Shown here: positions 51,001 to 59,430 of the stretch, in pieces | Position numbering within the stretch: position 1 is the stretch's first letter | Layout of the letters: each line of letters opens with the position of its first letter | Source of the DNA: Epiperipatus broadwayi | Lineage: Eukaryota; Onychophora; Udeonychophora; Euonychophora; Peripatidae | Assembly (NCBI GenBank): GCA_028023455.1 | Contig: JAQFVV010000013.1 | Span: 1,984,001-2,048,000, forward strand | DNA length: 64,000 nucleotides | Reading direction: 5' to 3' | Notes under the pieces: model-generated | The model's database searches: none | The model's input: only the letters and a program-made list of their open reading frames with translations | Told to the model about the DNA's origin: nothing | Program-made: the position numbers and the translations under genes

Positions 51001-51769
51001 GTTAATCTCCACATACCACCCTAATGAACACCATTTTTATTAAATAAACAATTTTAAAATAAAAAATAGTAGGACTCATCTTTGCAATGATATTTGAAAT
51101 GTTATCTCTTAAACTTTTTTTGAAACATTAATTCCTGAATTATTGTATTATATTACTTCAATAAATATTGAATTTAAAAGAGTAAGTGAGAATTTTAAAA
51201 TTTATTAAAGAATCAAATAATTTTTGGAAATTTTGGAATCAGAAAATTATTATATATTTGAAGATTGTGCTAAATAATTTTATTTAGTTTATTCAAGTAT
51301 TTTTATTTGTAACATTTTGTACTATTTTTTATCTCAATTATTATCTCAATTATTATTCCAGATACATATTACTTTCAGTTTTTCATTGTTTTTTTTTTTT
51401 TTAGTTTGGACTTTGAGAATTAAAATGAGTAATGGGGACAGATTTAATAAACTGAAAATCCTTAGTTGTAATCTTTGCTCAAAGCAATGCAATTGTTAAT
51501 AAATCAGATTGGAAATGGATTTGAGATAAGAATTTCAACTAGGCAGATATTGTATGCTTAGGTAGTCTTATTTAAAGATTCTCTGTCTACCATAGAAGTG
51601 GAAGGGGCCTAGAAAATGTGATCTAAAAATAACCATTGCTCATATAGTCTGGTTAAATTGTCATGCCTAGAAGATTGTAATTAAAGCAACAGAAATAGTA
51701 ATACCATCAATAGTAATTGTAAAATAGAAGATAATAGTAATGCTAAGGATAACAATTATATATTTCCTC
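51001..51769. other. Possible 5' part of the following LINE
   Basis: A weakly coding-like plus-strand segment begins at about 51425 (Met-Ser-Asn-Gly-Asp-Arg-Phe). The LINE's true 5' end was not found. Confidence 0.3.
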
Positions 51770-51780
51770 CCCCCAATATC

Positions 51781-53951
51781 AGCACATGGAATGTCAAACT
51801 TTATTTTGATATGAACTCTTTAAGACCGGATTGGAGGGAAGCACTGGTGACTAAGAAGTTGTAAAGATTTAATATCAATATAGTTTCGCTTAATGAAATT
51901 TATCTTCCAGAGGAAGGAAGTTTAATAAAACAAATAGATGGCTATAAGATTGTTTGTTTTTTGTTGTTGTTTTTTTTTTTTAAAGGGCAGATGAACCAAT
52001 AAAAGGAGAATGCATGGTGTTGTATTTGATATAAGGTCTAATGTAGTATCTTGAAATTTTTTGATATATCAATGAAAAGATAGTGATGTTAAAAATTTGT
52101 TTTTTGGGGGTGATATCTGTGCTCATAATATTATTAATTTCAGAGTAAGCAAACTTTTATTTTTTACTCAATAGCATTATTACAGCAGTACTTTTTAAAG
52201 ATCTTTTTGTTGTTGTTGTTGTTGTTTTTTGGAGACTTTAATGCACATGGTAACAAAATTGTTAGAAATAATAGTATTGGTGCTAAATCTTAAATGGTAT
52301 GTTGTTATTGAATTTTTGCACAATGTACAGATTGTTTATCAAAAATTGTTTAGGCAGAAAAATTGCCATAAAGGAACAAGAATGCAGTATTTAATTGATT
52401 AGATTATAGTTAAGATTAAGAATCCAAGAGAAGTTCACATTACACAAGCCTTAATAAATGCAGATTATTGATTAGTACACTCTCAAGTTTAAAATAATAG
52501 TGGCATTAAAAAAGGGTTTTATTCCAATTATATTTACAACAGAATTGAAGTTCTTTCTTTAAAAGTGTCTATTACATTGTTAAATTTTAATAGCTACTGA
52601 ACATTAAAATTGCCACTTTGACTTTTTAGGATTGTGAAATTTTCTTAAGGTATGTATTACAGATGCAAGTAAAGCTGTTCTTGAGTTCACTAAAGTGAAG
52701 AATCATGGCCGAATTTCTGAAAATGATCTTATTATTAATGACTAGATTTAAAAGAAAAAAAATCTGCTTAGCAGAATAATAAATTGAATGTGAGGTTTCA
52801 TAATAAATATAGAGATTTTAAGGCAGAAGTTCAATGACTGGCAAGAAATTTTTGGCAAAACCAAACTGCATAAGAAGAAAAATACAGATATTTTCACTAT
52901 TCATTATCACTTTAGAGCTCTTTTTTTTTTTTGCTGTATGGAGAAATGATTTCACAGTCCTCTTAAATCAAGCAATTATTTTGGGATGACAATTTTTAGT
53001 AATATATCTATTTATCTACTACTCATTTATATTTGAACAAAGATATCCAGCCTTGCTGAAATCAAAACAGCATTTTATAATTTCAAAAATGGAAATTCTG
53101 CAGGGACTGTTGAGATAATTAGAGAAATTTTAAAATATGATGGTAGTATATTAGATTAAAAAATATTGGATTTTTTTTTAAGAATATGAACTCATGAAGT
53201 TGTGTTGTTTGATCGTAAGAATGCTTAATTTTTAAAAATAACAAAAATAGACAACATTGCAGTAATATCATAAAATGTTATTAATATCCACTACAATAAA
53301 GATATTTTCAAGGATTTTCTTGCATAAGTTGCTTTCAATCATAGATGAAAGTTTACCAGAGACTCAGGTTGCTTTTAGAGAATCAAAAAGCACTATATAA
53401 TAAGCTTTTTGCCATGCAAATACAAGAAAAAAATGTTGAGAGCAAAAGAGTGAATTATATATTAATTTTATTGATTTAGTCAAGTTGTTGACTCAATTAA
53501 TTGAACAAGCCCTGTGGCATTGTTTAAGAGTAATTGGTTGTCTATTAAAAATGTTATTAATTTTCTCTACAACAAAAATACTTCTCAATGATTTTATTGA
53601 ATAAGTTGCTCCCAGTCATAGATAAATGGTTACCAGAGATTCATTGTGGTTTTAGAAAATCAAGACTATAGGAATTGTTTTTGTTGCCAGATAAATGCAA
53701 GAAAAAATAGGAACAAAAAAGTAATTTATATAATGCTTTTATTGATGTAGTCAAAGCATTTGAAATTAGTTGATTGTTCAGCCAAGTTTATTTGTATTAC
53801 ACAGCTTTATGATGGAATGAACGCAAGTTTTATTATTACAGTTGGAAAATCTAAGACATTTGAAAAGAAAAATGGTCTTAAACAAAGATATGTACTTGTT
53901 TCAATATTGTTTTTAATATTTATGAGTGACTTTTGGAATTTTTTATAATTT
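51781..53951 (+). pseudogene. LINE endonuclease and N-terminal reverse transcriptase, broken
   Basis: Endonuclease motifs: Ile-Ser-Thr-Trp-Asn-Val (to 51795), Val-Ser-Leu-Asn-Glu-Ile-Tyr-Leu-Pro-Glu-Glu-Gly-Ser-Leu (about 51890-51930) and Gly-Asp-Phe-Asn-Ala-His (52231-52248). The reverse transcriptase begins with Phe-Lys-Asn-Gly-Asn-Ser-Ala-Gly-Thr (about 53080) and includes Phe-Ile-Asp-Leu-Val-Lys (motif A region, about 53465). It ends at Gln-Leu-Tyr-Asp-Gly-Met-Asn-Ala...Leu-Lys-Gln-Arg-Tyr-Val-Leu-Val...Phe-Met-Ser-Asp-Phe (53790-53948), the motif B region. A segment of about 270 bp of the reverse transcriptase is present twice (from 53275 and from 53551). Reading frames change repeatedly. 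Confidence 0.75.
53275..53760 (+). repeat. Diverged duplicate of a LINE reverse-transcriptase segment
   Basis: atgttattaat followed by a ctacaa motif, then attgaataagttgct or gcataagttgct, aatcatagat/agtcatagat and ttaccagaga, occur at 53275 and again 276 bp later. Both encode the Leu-Pro-Glu-x-Gln/His-x-x-Phe-Arg region. Copies differ at roughly a quarter of positions, so they are either an old tandem duplication or two overlapping insertions of the same LINE family. Confidence 0.65.
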
Positions 53952-54326
53952 CAGCCGTTCTCAATCTTTCATGCCCCCCCCCCTCTTTTACCCTGAATAA
54001 TTTTAAGTCTGCTGCATAATATAAGATTAAGAGCTAGATGAAGTAATCCAATCCATGGAAATTTAAATTTGATTTGGCAAACCTAAGGATTGCTACCTAT
54101 GTAATGCAGCTGTGCTGTATTATTACTTGATTTAACTTTTACCTGAATGTTTGCTGCATGTACTGATGAATCTTAAACTTTGAGATTGAAAATATATAAC
54201 TATAAAAGCAGTGCTTCTGCTCATGAGTTTTTAATTGTTGCATTGTGACTGTGCTATATGAGAGACTTTGTCACTTGGAGTTCCAATGCTGAGAAAAAAA
54301 TTGTATATTTACATTCCTCTGTAAAT

Positions 54327-55099
54327 ATGGATAAATTTTTAATCAGAGACAAACATGCTTGAAAATGAAGAAGCTTCTATTTCATCAAAAATGCCTAGTA
54401 TCAGTGCTAATTCTATTATTAAATCAAAAGCGTGAAAATATAACCAAGCATACTTAAACTTCAGGTTTGTAAGTACCAAAATAAGTGATGAAGAAAACCT
54501 CAATGTGTTATTTGTTTCAAAATCTTGGCTGCAGATAGCATGAGACAAAAAATTAAAGAGGCATTTAGAAACCATGGGCAAAAAATATATTGATAAGCCC
54601 CATGAGTTTTTTTCAGAGAAACTCAGATCTTTCGAAAAACAGAGGTCAAATTTTCATAAAGTTCTCACAGAAAATGAAAGAGCTTTATTGGCACCATGCA
54701 AAGTTGCTTATAAAATATCCAAATGTAAAAAGCCACATACTATTGTAGAGCAATTTATTCTATCAGCTGCTATGGACATTGCAGAAACATGTTTGGTGAC
54801 AATTTAAGAATATTCCTCTGTCAAATGATACAATTTGCTAAAAAATTAACAATATATCTGTGGATAATTAGTAATAGCTTGAATCTGAATTAGTTGGAAA
54901 ATTATTTGCCATATAACTTTATGAAACAACAGGTATCAGTAATGATTCTGCAAACCAATAGAAATAAGAGCAACTGTTTTTGAGTTGTTCACAATTACAA
55001 ATGATGCTATTATCAGTGCAAATTTACACTGAAAAATTGTGTTGGTATTTGCACTGATGGAGCCCAAGCCATGTCTGAAAGATATAACAGTCTACAAAC
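54327..55099 (+). pseudogene. hAT-2 transposase, N-terminal part
   Basis: Starts Met-Asp-Lys-Phe-Leu, like ZBED5/SCAND3-type transposases (usually Met-Asp-Lys-Trp/Phe-Leu). A BED-like finger is still traceable across frame changes: Cys-Val-Ile-Cys near 54505 and a later Lys-Leu-Lys-Arg-His-Leu-Glu-Thr at about 54550-54575. The open frame 54574-54807 has Tyr-Lys-Ile-Ser-Lys-Cys-Lys-Lys-Pro-His-Thr-Ile, a family landmark. Further on, a Cys-Thr-Asp-Gly-Ala-Gln-Ala-Met-Ser-Glu-Arg-Tyr-like run (about 55049-55090, with frame changes) contains the second catalytic aspartate. The coding stops at the Penelope-like insertion. Confidence 0.78.
55087..55099. repeat. Probable target duplication, left of Penelope-like insertion
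   Basis: acagtctacaaac matches acagtttacaagc at 57423-57435 at 11 of 13 bases. Both encode Asn/Tyr-Ser-Leu-Gln of the interrupted transposase, which supports a duplication of the target made on insertion. Confidence 0.6.
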
Positions 55100-55399
55100 T
55101 ACAATGTTCTTTTCATTGAATCTAATCTAATTATATACTCTCCTTTTTTTTTAAAAAAAAACTTTAATTCTTCTCATCAACCACATATACATATTCATAC
55201 CTTTGAAACCCAACATTTAGACCACTTTTCTCTGTAGTCATTTTCGTGGATTTATAAAATTACATATTTGTCTCATTAGTATTACAAATAAAATTAATAT
55301 ATAAAAATGTATATCCCTTATTATAAAAAAACAATAACATTTCCCTTTCATCTATCAATACATTTTTTTACATATATATTACATTATATAATCTATGTT

Positions 55400-55720
55400 T
55401 ACTTAATGTTTTCCTGAAGGTTTGTAATGATGGTGTTCTAGTTATATTTTAATATTGGACTATTTCCATTATGAGTATTGAAGGTCTTTAGAAAAATTTA
55501 ACTTTATTTAAATATTCCAAATACATTCAACTGTTAGTAATAGCACATCAAACAGTTAGTATATGCATAATGTTTTGAGAGGTATTATTCTCCCATCCTC
55601 TTCAGGTGTTGCTGGCCTGACCAATGACAGTACTAGCATGGGATTTGAACCTGGACCCTTAGATTCTTGAGTATTGTATTTTAAGGTATCACTCTAACCA
55701 ACAGCCATCCTGCCAAAGGC
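55400..55720 (-). repeat. tRNA-derived SINE-like element
   Basis: The minus strand begins with a tRNA-like head. The A-box-like segment TGGCTGTTGGTTAGAGTGA is followed about 45 bases later by the B-box-like GGTTCAAATCC (complement of 55641-55651). A body follows with actgtcattggtcagg, ccagcaacacctgaag and gagaataatacctctc, then an AT-rich tail with tattactaacagttgaatg. Body copies occur at 22.48-22.64 kb and twice at 4.26-4.56 kb, so it is dispersed. Transcription by RNA polymerase III is inferred from the boxes. The family name is unknown to me. Confidence 0.6.
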
Positions 55721-55739
55721 AACAGTCAATAGAAATTTC

Positions 55740-56640
55740 ATATACTTATCTATGAGGTTCCTCCTGATTTCTCCACTTTTTCCTATGAGAAATTTGATTA
55801 GTAGTTTCCATACATTATGTATAGTTACATTAGGTTGGCTTATGGGATTTTTTGCCATTGACATGTGAGCAGTTTCTTTAAATTTTCTTTTTTGTATCTT
55901 TTCTTTTCTATCCAATATTTTTGTATTTTCCCCAAATAAACATATGTTTATTGGCACATACATGTTCTGCTACCTTAGACACCTATTTTCTCTCTTCTAA
56001 TCGTTTGTGTTTTTGCAAGTGCTTTTCAATGGGATGATTGGTCTCACCAATATATGTTCTTCCACATTCATATAGTATTTCATAGATGCAGTTTTTTTCA
56101 TTTCAGCATTTCAAGTTTAGGCTTCATAAATGTTAGAATTCCTCATAGTGTGGTATAGCTCTGGAAAGCTGTTCTGATGTTATACTGATTGTAGATTTTC
56201 CTTAATTTGTCTGCTATTTTTGGAATGTATGGGTACACTGCAGTACCAATAATTGTTTTTTCTATTGATAGTTTTTTTTTGTCTATTTAACATTTTCTTA
56301 ATAACAACTGATGGATAACCATTTTTCATAAGAGTTTGTTCTATATAGATCTTTTCTTTGTCCAAATTGCTGGTTTCTGAACAAACTTCTTTTGCTCTGT
56401 TTCATAGTGATAGTGTAACTTCATATTTTGTGCTTCTGGTGTGATTAGATTATAGGCTAGGTATTTTCCTTTATGTGTAGATTTTCAGTAAACTGTAGTT
56501 TTGATTTTGCCATGAAGGAGTTTTGTCTCAAGAACATCTAAGAATATCAATTTTTGTTTTTGTTCTGATTCTATTGTTAATTTAATTGTAGAGGATATGT
56601 TGTTGATGTGTTTCCAGAAAATTTGTAGCTTACTTCCTTT
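55740..56640 (-). pseudogene. Penelope-like copy B: reverse-transcriptase thumb and GIY-YIG endonuclease
   Basis: Reading from 56640 on the minus strand: Phe-Trp-Lys-His-Ile-Asn-Asn-Ile...Ile-Lys-Leu-Thr-Ile-Glu-Ser-Glu, then Leu-Ile-Phe-Leu-Asp-Val and a Thr-Val-Tyr-x-Lys-Ser-Thr-His run, the conserved end of Penelope-type reverse transcriptase. Next comes Asn-Gly-Tyr-Pro-Ser-Val-Val-Ile-Lys-Lys (in the frame 56180-56365). The GIY-YIG module follows: Cys-Ile-Tyr-Glu-Ile (about 56090-56076), Thr-Tyr-Ile-Gly-Glu-Thr (about 56058-56041) and then Glu-His-Val in the helix after it. A frame runs to 55694, partly into the SINE. There are several stops and frameshifts. Confidence 0.78.
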
Positions 56641-56759
56641 TTTTTCTCCAAACTTTTTTTTACATACGCATTTCTTTATATATATATAAAAATACCAATA
56701 ATTTTTTTTTATCTTTTTATACTCTTAACTAATTGCTTTAAAACAATAGCTTTTTTAAA

Positions 56760-57420
56760 AAATTAAACCAATATATCTTTAATATAATTCATCCTATTTA
56801 ATACAGGTTTTTCTATCTTTATATATAAACTTTCTTTTATCATACTTTCTATAATTTTACTATTTCTAATATTCTTATCTTAAAATCTATGTGTCCAAAT
56901 TCTTTAAGATGTGTATTAGTATCTGAATTTCTATCATTCAAATGTTGTTTTAACTTTGTCTTTAATTTATTGTTATACCTATATATACACATTTTAATTA
57001 TCTCTTTTACAATCTAAACACTCAATCCTATAAATTCCATTCATATTTTCTACATTCCTATTTTTTGTTTCTTTTATCACATTTTCTAAATTAAATTTCT
57101 TTTTGTATACTGGTTACAAAAATAAATTATATTCCTTTCTATATTTCTTATTTATATCCTTCATAATTCTTTTAATCTTAAAAAAAATATTTTTTGATAC
57201 ATTATAACTGCTATATATAATTTCCTTATCTTTTTTTTATTCAAATTCCTCATCATTTTTTCAATATTTTTCTTTCCACATAATTTATTAATAATTTTAT
57301 TTGGATAATCATTTTTCATTGCCTCTTCTCTTATCTTATCTATTTCTTCCTTAAATAAATTTACACCAGAACACAAATTTATTCCTCTAATTACTCTATT
57401 ATCAACAATATTTATTTTAT
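56760..57420 (-). pseudogene. Penelope-like copy A: reverse-transcriptase end and GIY-YIG endonuclease
   Basis: Frame 57161-57376 carries Gly-Val-Asn-Leu-Phe-Lys-Glu-Glu-Ile...Asn-Asp-Tyr-Pro-Asn-Lys-Ile-Ile-Asn-Lys-Leu, the counterpart of the Asn-Gly-Tyr-Pro region of copy B. After a gap with stops, Gly-Ile-Tyr-Arg-Ile-Glu-Cys-Leu-Asp-Cys (about 57038-57009) and Val-Tyr-Ile-Gly-Ile-Thr (about 56988-56971) form the GIY-YIG pair. Sequence differs strongly from copy B, so the two are different families or very old duplicates. The copy is cut at 57.42 kb. Confidence 0.72.
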
Positions 57421-57422
57421 GT

Positions 57423-58410
57423 ACAGTTTACAAGCATCAGAAAAAGTTTGGACACACTGCATGATTTATCGAGAAGCTTTAGCATCAAAATCACTATATC
57501 CTGGGCTAAATATTGTTTTAACAGTAGTTATTGCTATAGTTAATTATATGAAAATCAAGGATTTTTTCTGCTCTTTATGAAAATATGTGAGAGAACATAA
57601 CTCATATTGTTTTATTCTTCATCCAGGTGGTTGTCACACTGTAAGGTGTTCAAGCATGTCTGCGAACTGAGGAATGAAATAACGATATTCTTAAGCAAAG
57701 AAGGACATAAGCATGTGGAAGAATTTTATAACAAAATTATTTTTAATGAAGCTCTCCTACTTATTAGTCATATTCAAGAAACTTAATTCTTTTCATTTTC
57801 AACTTCAGGGAAATAATTCCAGTATATTTGATTCAAATGAAAGGGTCATTGCTTTTTGTAAGAAAATACAGTCATCGAAAAATAAAAGAAAACTGCTTTG
57901 AGATGTTTTCCATGATGTGTGAATTTGTCCAGAGCTACCCATTGAAAGAGAATCATAAAAAAGTGTTGCTAAAGACAGTGGAGGGTCATTTAGAGAACTT
58001 AAGCAATAATTTCTGCAAATACTTTTTCACAGAAGAAGTCATTAAATTGTGTGACTCGAATTAGATAATAAATCCATTTGACAGTACACCTGCTTGTCAA
58101 TTGCTGCAAGAAGAACAACTGATAGATCTTTCTTTAAGTCGGTCAGAAAAATCAAATTTTGTTATTAAGTCTTTAACAAATTTCCAGACTGAATTGTCTT
58201 TTAATTATTCTCTTATTAAAGCAAAAGCATTTGGGTACTGCTATCTTTTCCGACTTCATATCTTTGCAAAATTAATTTCTCTGCTGTAGCTGCCTTAAAA
58301 TCTAAATATAGAAACAAACTTCAAATAGAAAAGGAGTTCAGAGCAATTATCTTGAATATAAAACTAAACCTGGCAGGTTGTGTACTTCAAAGCAGGAACA
58401 TATTAGTGTT
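57423..58410 (+). pseudogene. hAT-2 transposase, C-terminal part
   Basis: Coding resumes at Tyr-Ser-Leu-Gln-Ala-Ser-Glu-Lys-Val-Trp-Thr-His-Cys-Met-Ile-Tyr-Arg-Glu-Ala-Leu (57424 onward), the segment that should directly follow the catalytic aspartate region. Then come Val-Asn-Tyr-Met-Lys, and Arg-Trp-Leu-Ser-His-Cys-Lys-Val-Phe-Lys-His-Val (about 57627-57662), the conserved Trp-Leu-Ser block. The frames 57828-58064 and 58101-58289 and the piece to about 58410 cover the later helices. The C-terminal dimerisation domain is poorly preserved. Start-to-end collinearity with the part at 54.3-55.1 kb shows that one gene was split. Confidence 0.78.
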
Positions 58411-58558
58411 AAATCTTGCCCTAGAAATGTTTTATGTGAATACTTTCATTTTGATTATATTTTCAATTAATAACAAAATATATCTGATGTTTTGTCTTAT
58501 TCATTTATTTGATACCCTCTCTGCCAAGCTATGGTACTACACAATTTGAGAAACGCTG

Positions 58559-59430
58559 GAATACTTAATGAATCAAGATGTAATACAGGTTTGATGGCGA
58601 GATTTTTAATTCGAATTCATCACAAGTGAAAGTAAGAACATAATTATCTTGTATTTTGATTATACAGAATATACTTAATGTTTTGTATGTAATATATGAA
58701 GACTTTGATTTAATAATTAATTTTCAAAAAAGTCAAGTTCTTTATCAATTAATGATAAAAGAAAAATTCTCATCAACTTTTAACTTAGATCTTTATCAAC
58801 TTGAGAATGTCTTGGTAGTTTTATTAATGGAAAGGTGGCCTTCTTGTGCAGAGCAGATTCTAATGTGCTATTGCTGTGGCTTTTAATAGGTTAAAAAGTA
58901 GGATGTTTTATCATAGGAAATAACTACTGCTATAAAATTAGCTGTATTTAAAGATGTTATTTTATAAAATTTATTGTATGGAAGTGAGACTTGAATATCT
59001 TATCAATGCAATCCAAGGCATTAGAAAAGTTTCATTTAAGGATGCTCAATCAAATTTTAAAAATACAATGGCAAGATCATAAGGTAATTCAGTCTGTTCA
59101 ACTTACTGGATGTGGAACTGTATAGTCCACTACTATACAATCGTCTTTTTAATTGAATGTGTGAAATGAATGTATTAGTACAAGACTTTCCAAATGAGTA
59201 TTATATAGAGAACAGAGAAAACCTGTTTATTTTATAAGTATTAATTCAGAATCATTTTAAAGAAATACATTATTTGTTGATTATTTTTGTTGGAAACATA
59301 TTGCAGAAAAAGAATACATTGCAAAAAATAATACCACAATAAAGATGAATTTTGTGATCAGTATACAAACCAATCTGTGAGTCACAAATACTTCCACATA
59401 TAAAACATGCTGAACCATTTGCCTGTTTAT
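58559..59430 (+). pseudogene. LINE reverse transcriptase C-terminal part, resumed after hAT-2
   Basis: Frame 58656-58886 has Glu-Asp-Phe-Asp-Leu-Ile-Ile-Asn-Phe-Gln-Lys-Ser-Gln-Val-Leu-Tyr-Gln, the conserved helix after the reverse-transcriptase catalytic box (usually Phe-Gly-Leu-x-Ile-Asn-x-x-Lys-Thr). It continues with Phe-Asn-Arg-Leu-Lys-Ser-Arg (about 58878-58900), Leu-Leu-Tyr-Gly-Ser-Glu-Thr (58971-58991) and a Leu-Glu-Lys-Phe-His-like run. Cysteine/histidine remnants near 59355-59400 may be the C-terminal zinc finger of this LINE family. The catalytic box itself is missing or unrecognisable at the junction. Confidence 0.7.

Larger units (their letters stand above)
55100..57422 (-). mobile_element. 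Penelope-like insertion: two head-to-tail partial copies plus a SINE-like repeat
   Basis: An insertion of about 2.3 kb in the hAT-2 transposase. Read on the minus strand it holds copy A (about 57420-56760), copy B (about 56640-55740) and then a SINE-like repeat in the same orientation (about 55720-55400). Each Penelope-like copy has the end of a reverse transcriptase followed by a GIY-YIG endonuclease, the defining combination of this retroelement class. Tandem partial copies are a known habit of Penelope-like elements. Both copies lack the front of the reverse transcriptase. Diverged 13-bp repeats flank the block. Whether it arrived in one event or several is not resolved. Confidence 0.75.
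53952..58558 (+). mobile_element. hAT DNA transposon (ZBED5/SCAND3-like), itself interrupted
   Basis: Ends pair as 13-nt inverted repeats: CAGCCGTTCTCAA at 53952-53964 and, complemented, CAGCGTTTCTCAA at 58546-58558 (two mismatches). This is the typical hAT end type. The expected 8-bp target duplication is not preserved: tataattt on the left, gaatactt on the right. Removing the Penelope-like insertion (55100-57422) leaves about 2.3 kb, a normal size for such elements. It interrupts the LINE at 51.77-59.43 kb. Confidence 0.8.
51770..59430 (+). mobile_element. APE-type LINE split by a nested hAT insertion
   Basis: Two parts of one LINE ORF, 51770-53951 and 58559-59430, are separated by a 4.6-kb hAT element. 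Part one carries the endonuclease and the front of the reverse transcriptase. Part two resumes with the reverse-transcriptase region after the catalytic box and the C-terminal section. Protein continuity across the gap, in the same orientation and at the expected residue, identifies the host element. Many stops and frameshifts mark it as the oldest layer of the nest. Its translation resembles the widespread LINE family often annotated as craniofacial-development-protein-2-like. I do not assign a clade. Its outer ends are not visible. Confidence 0.75.
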
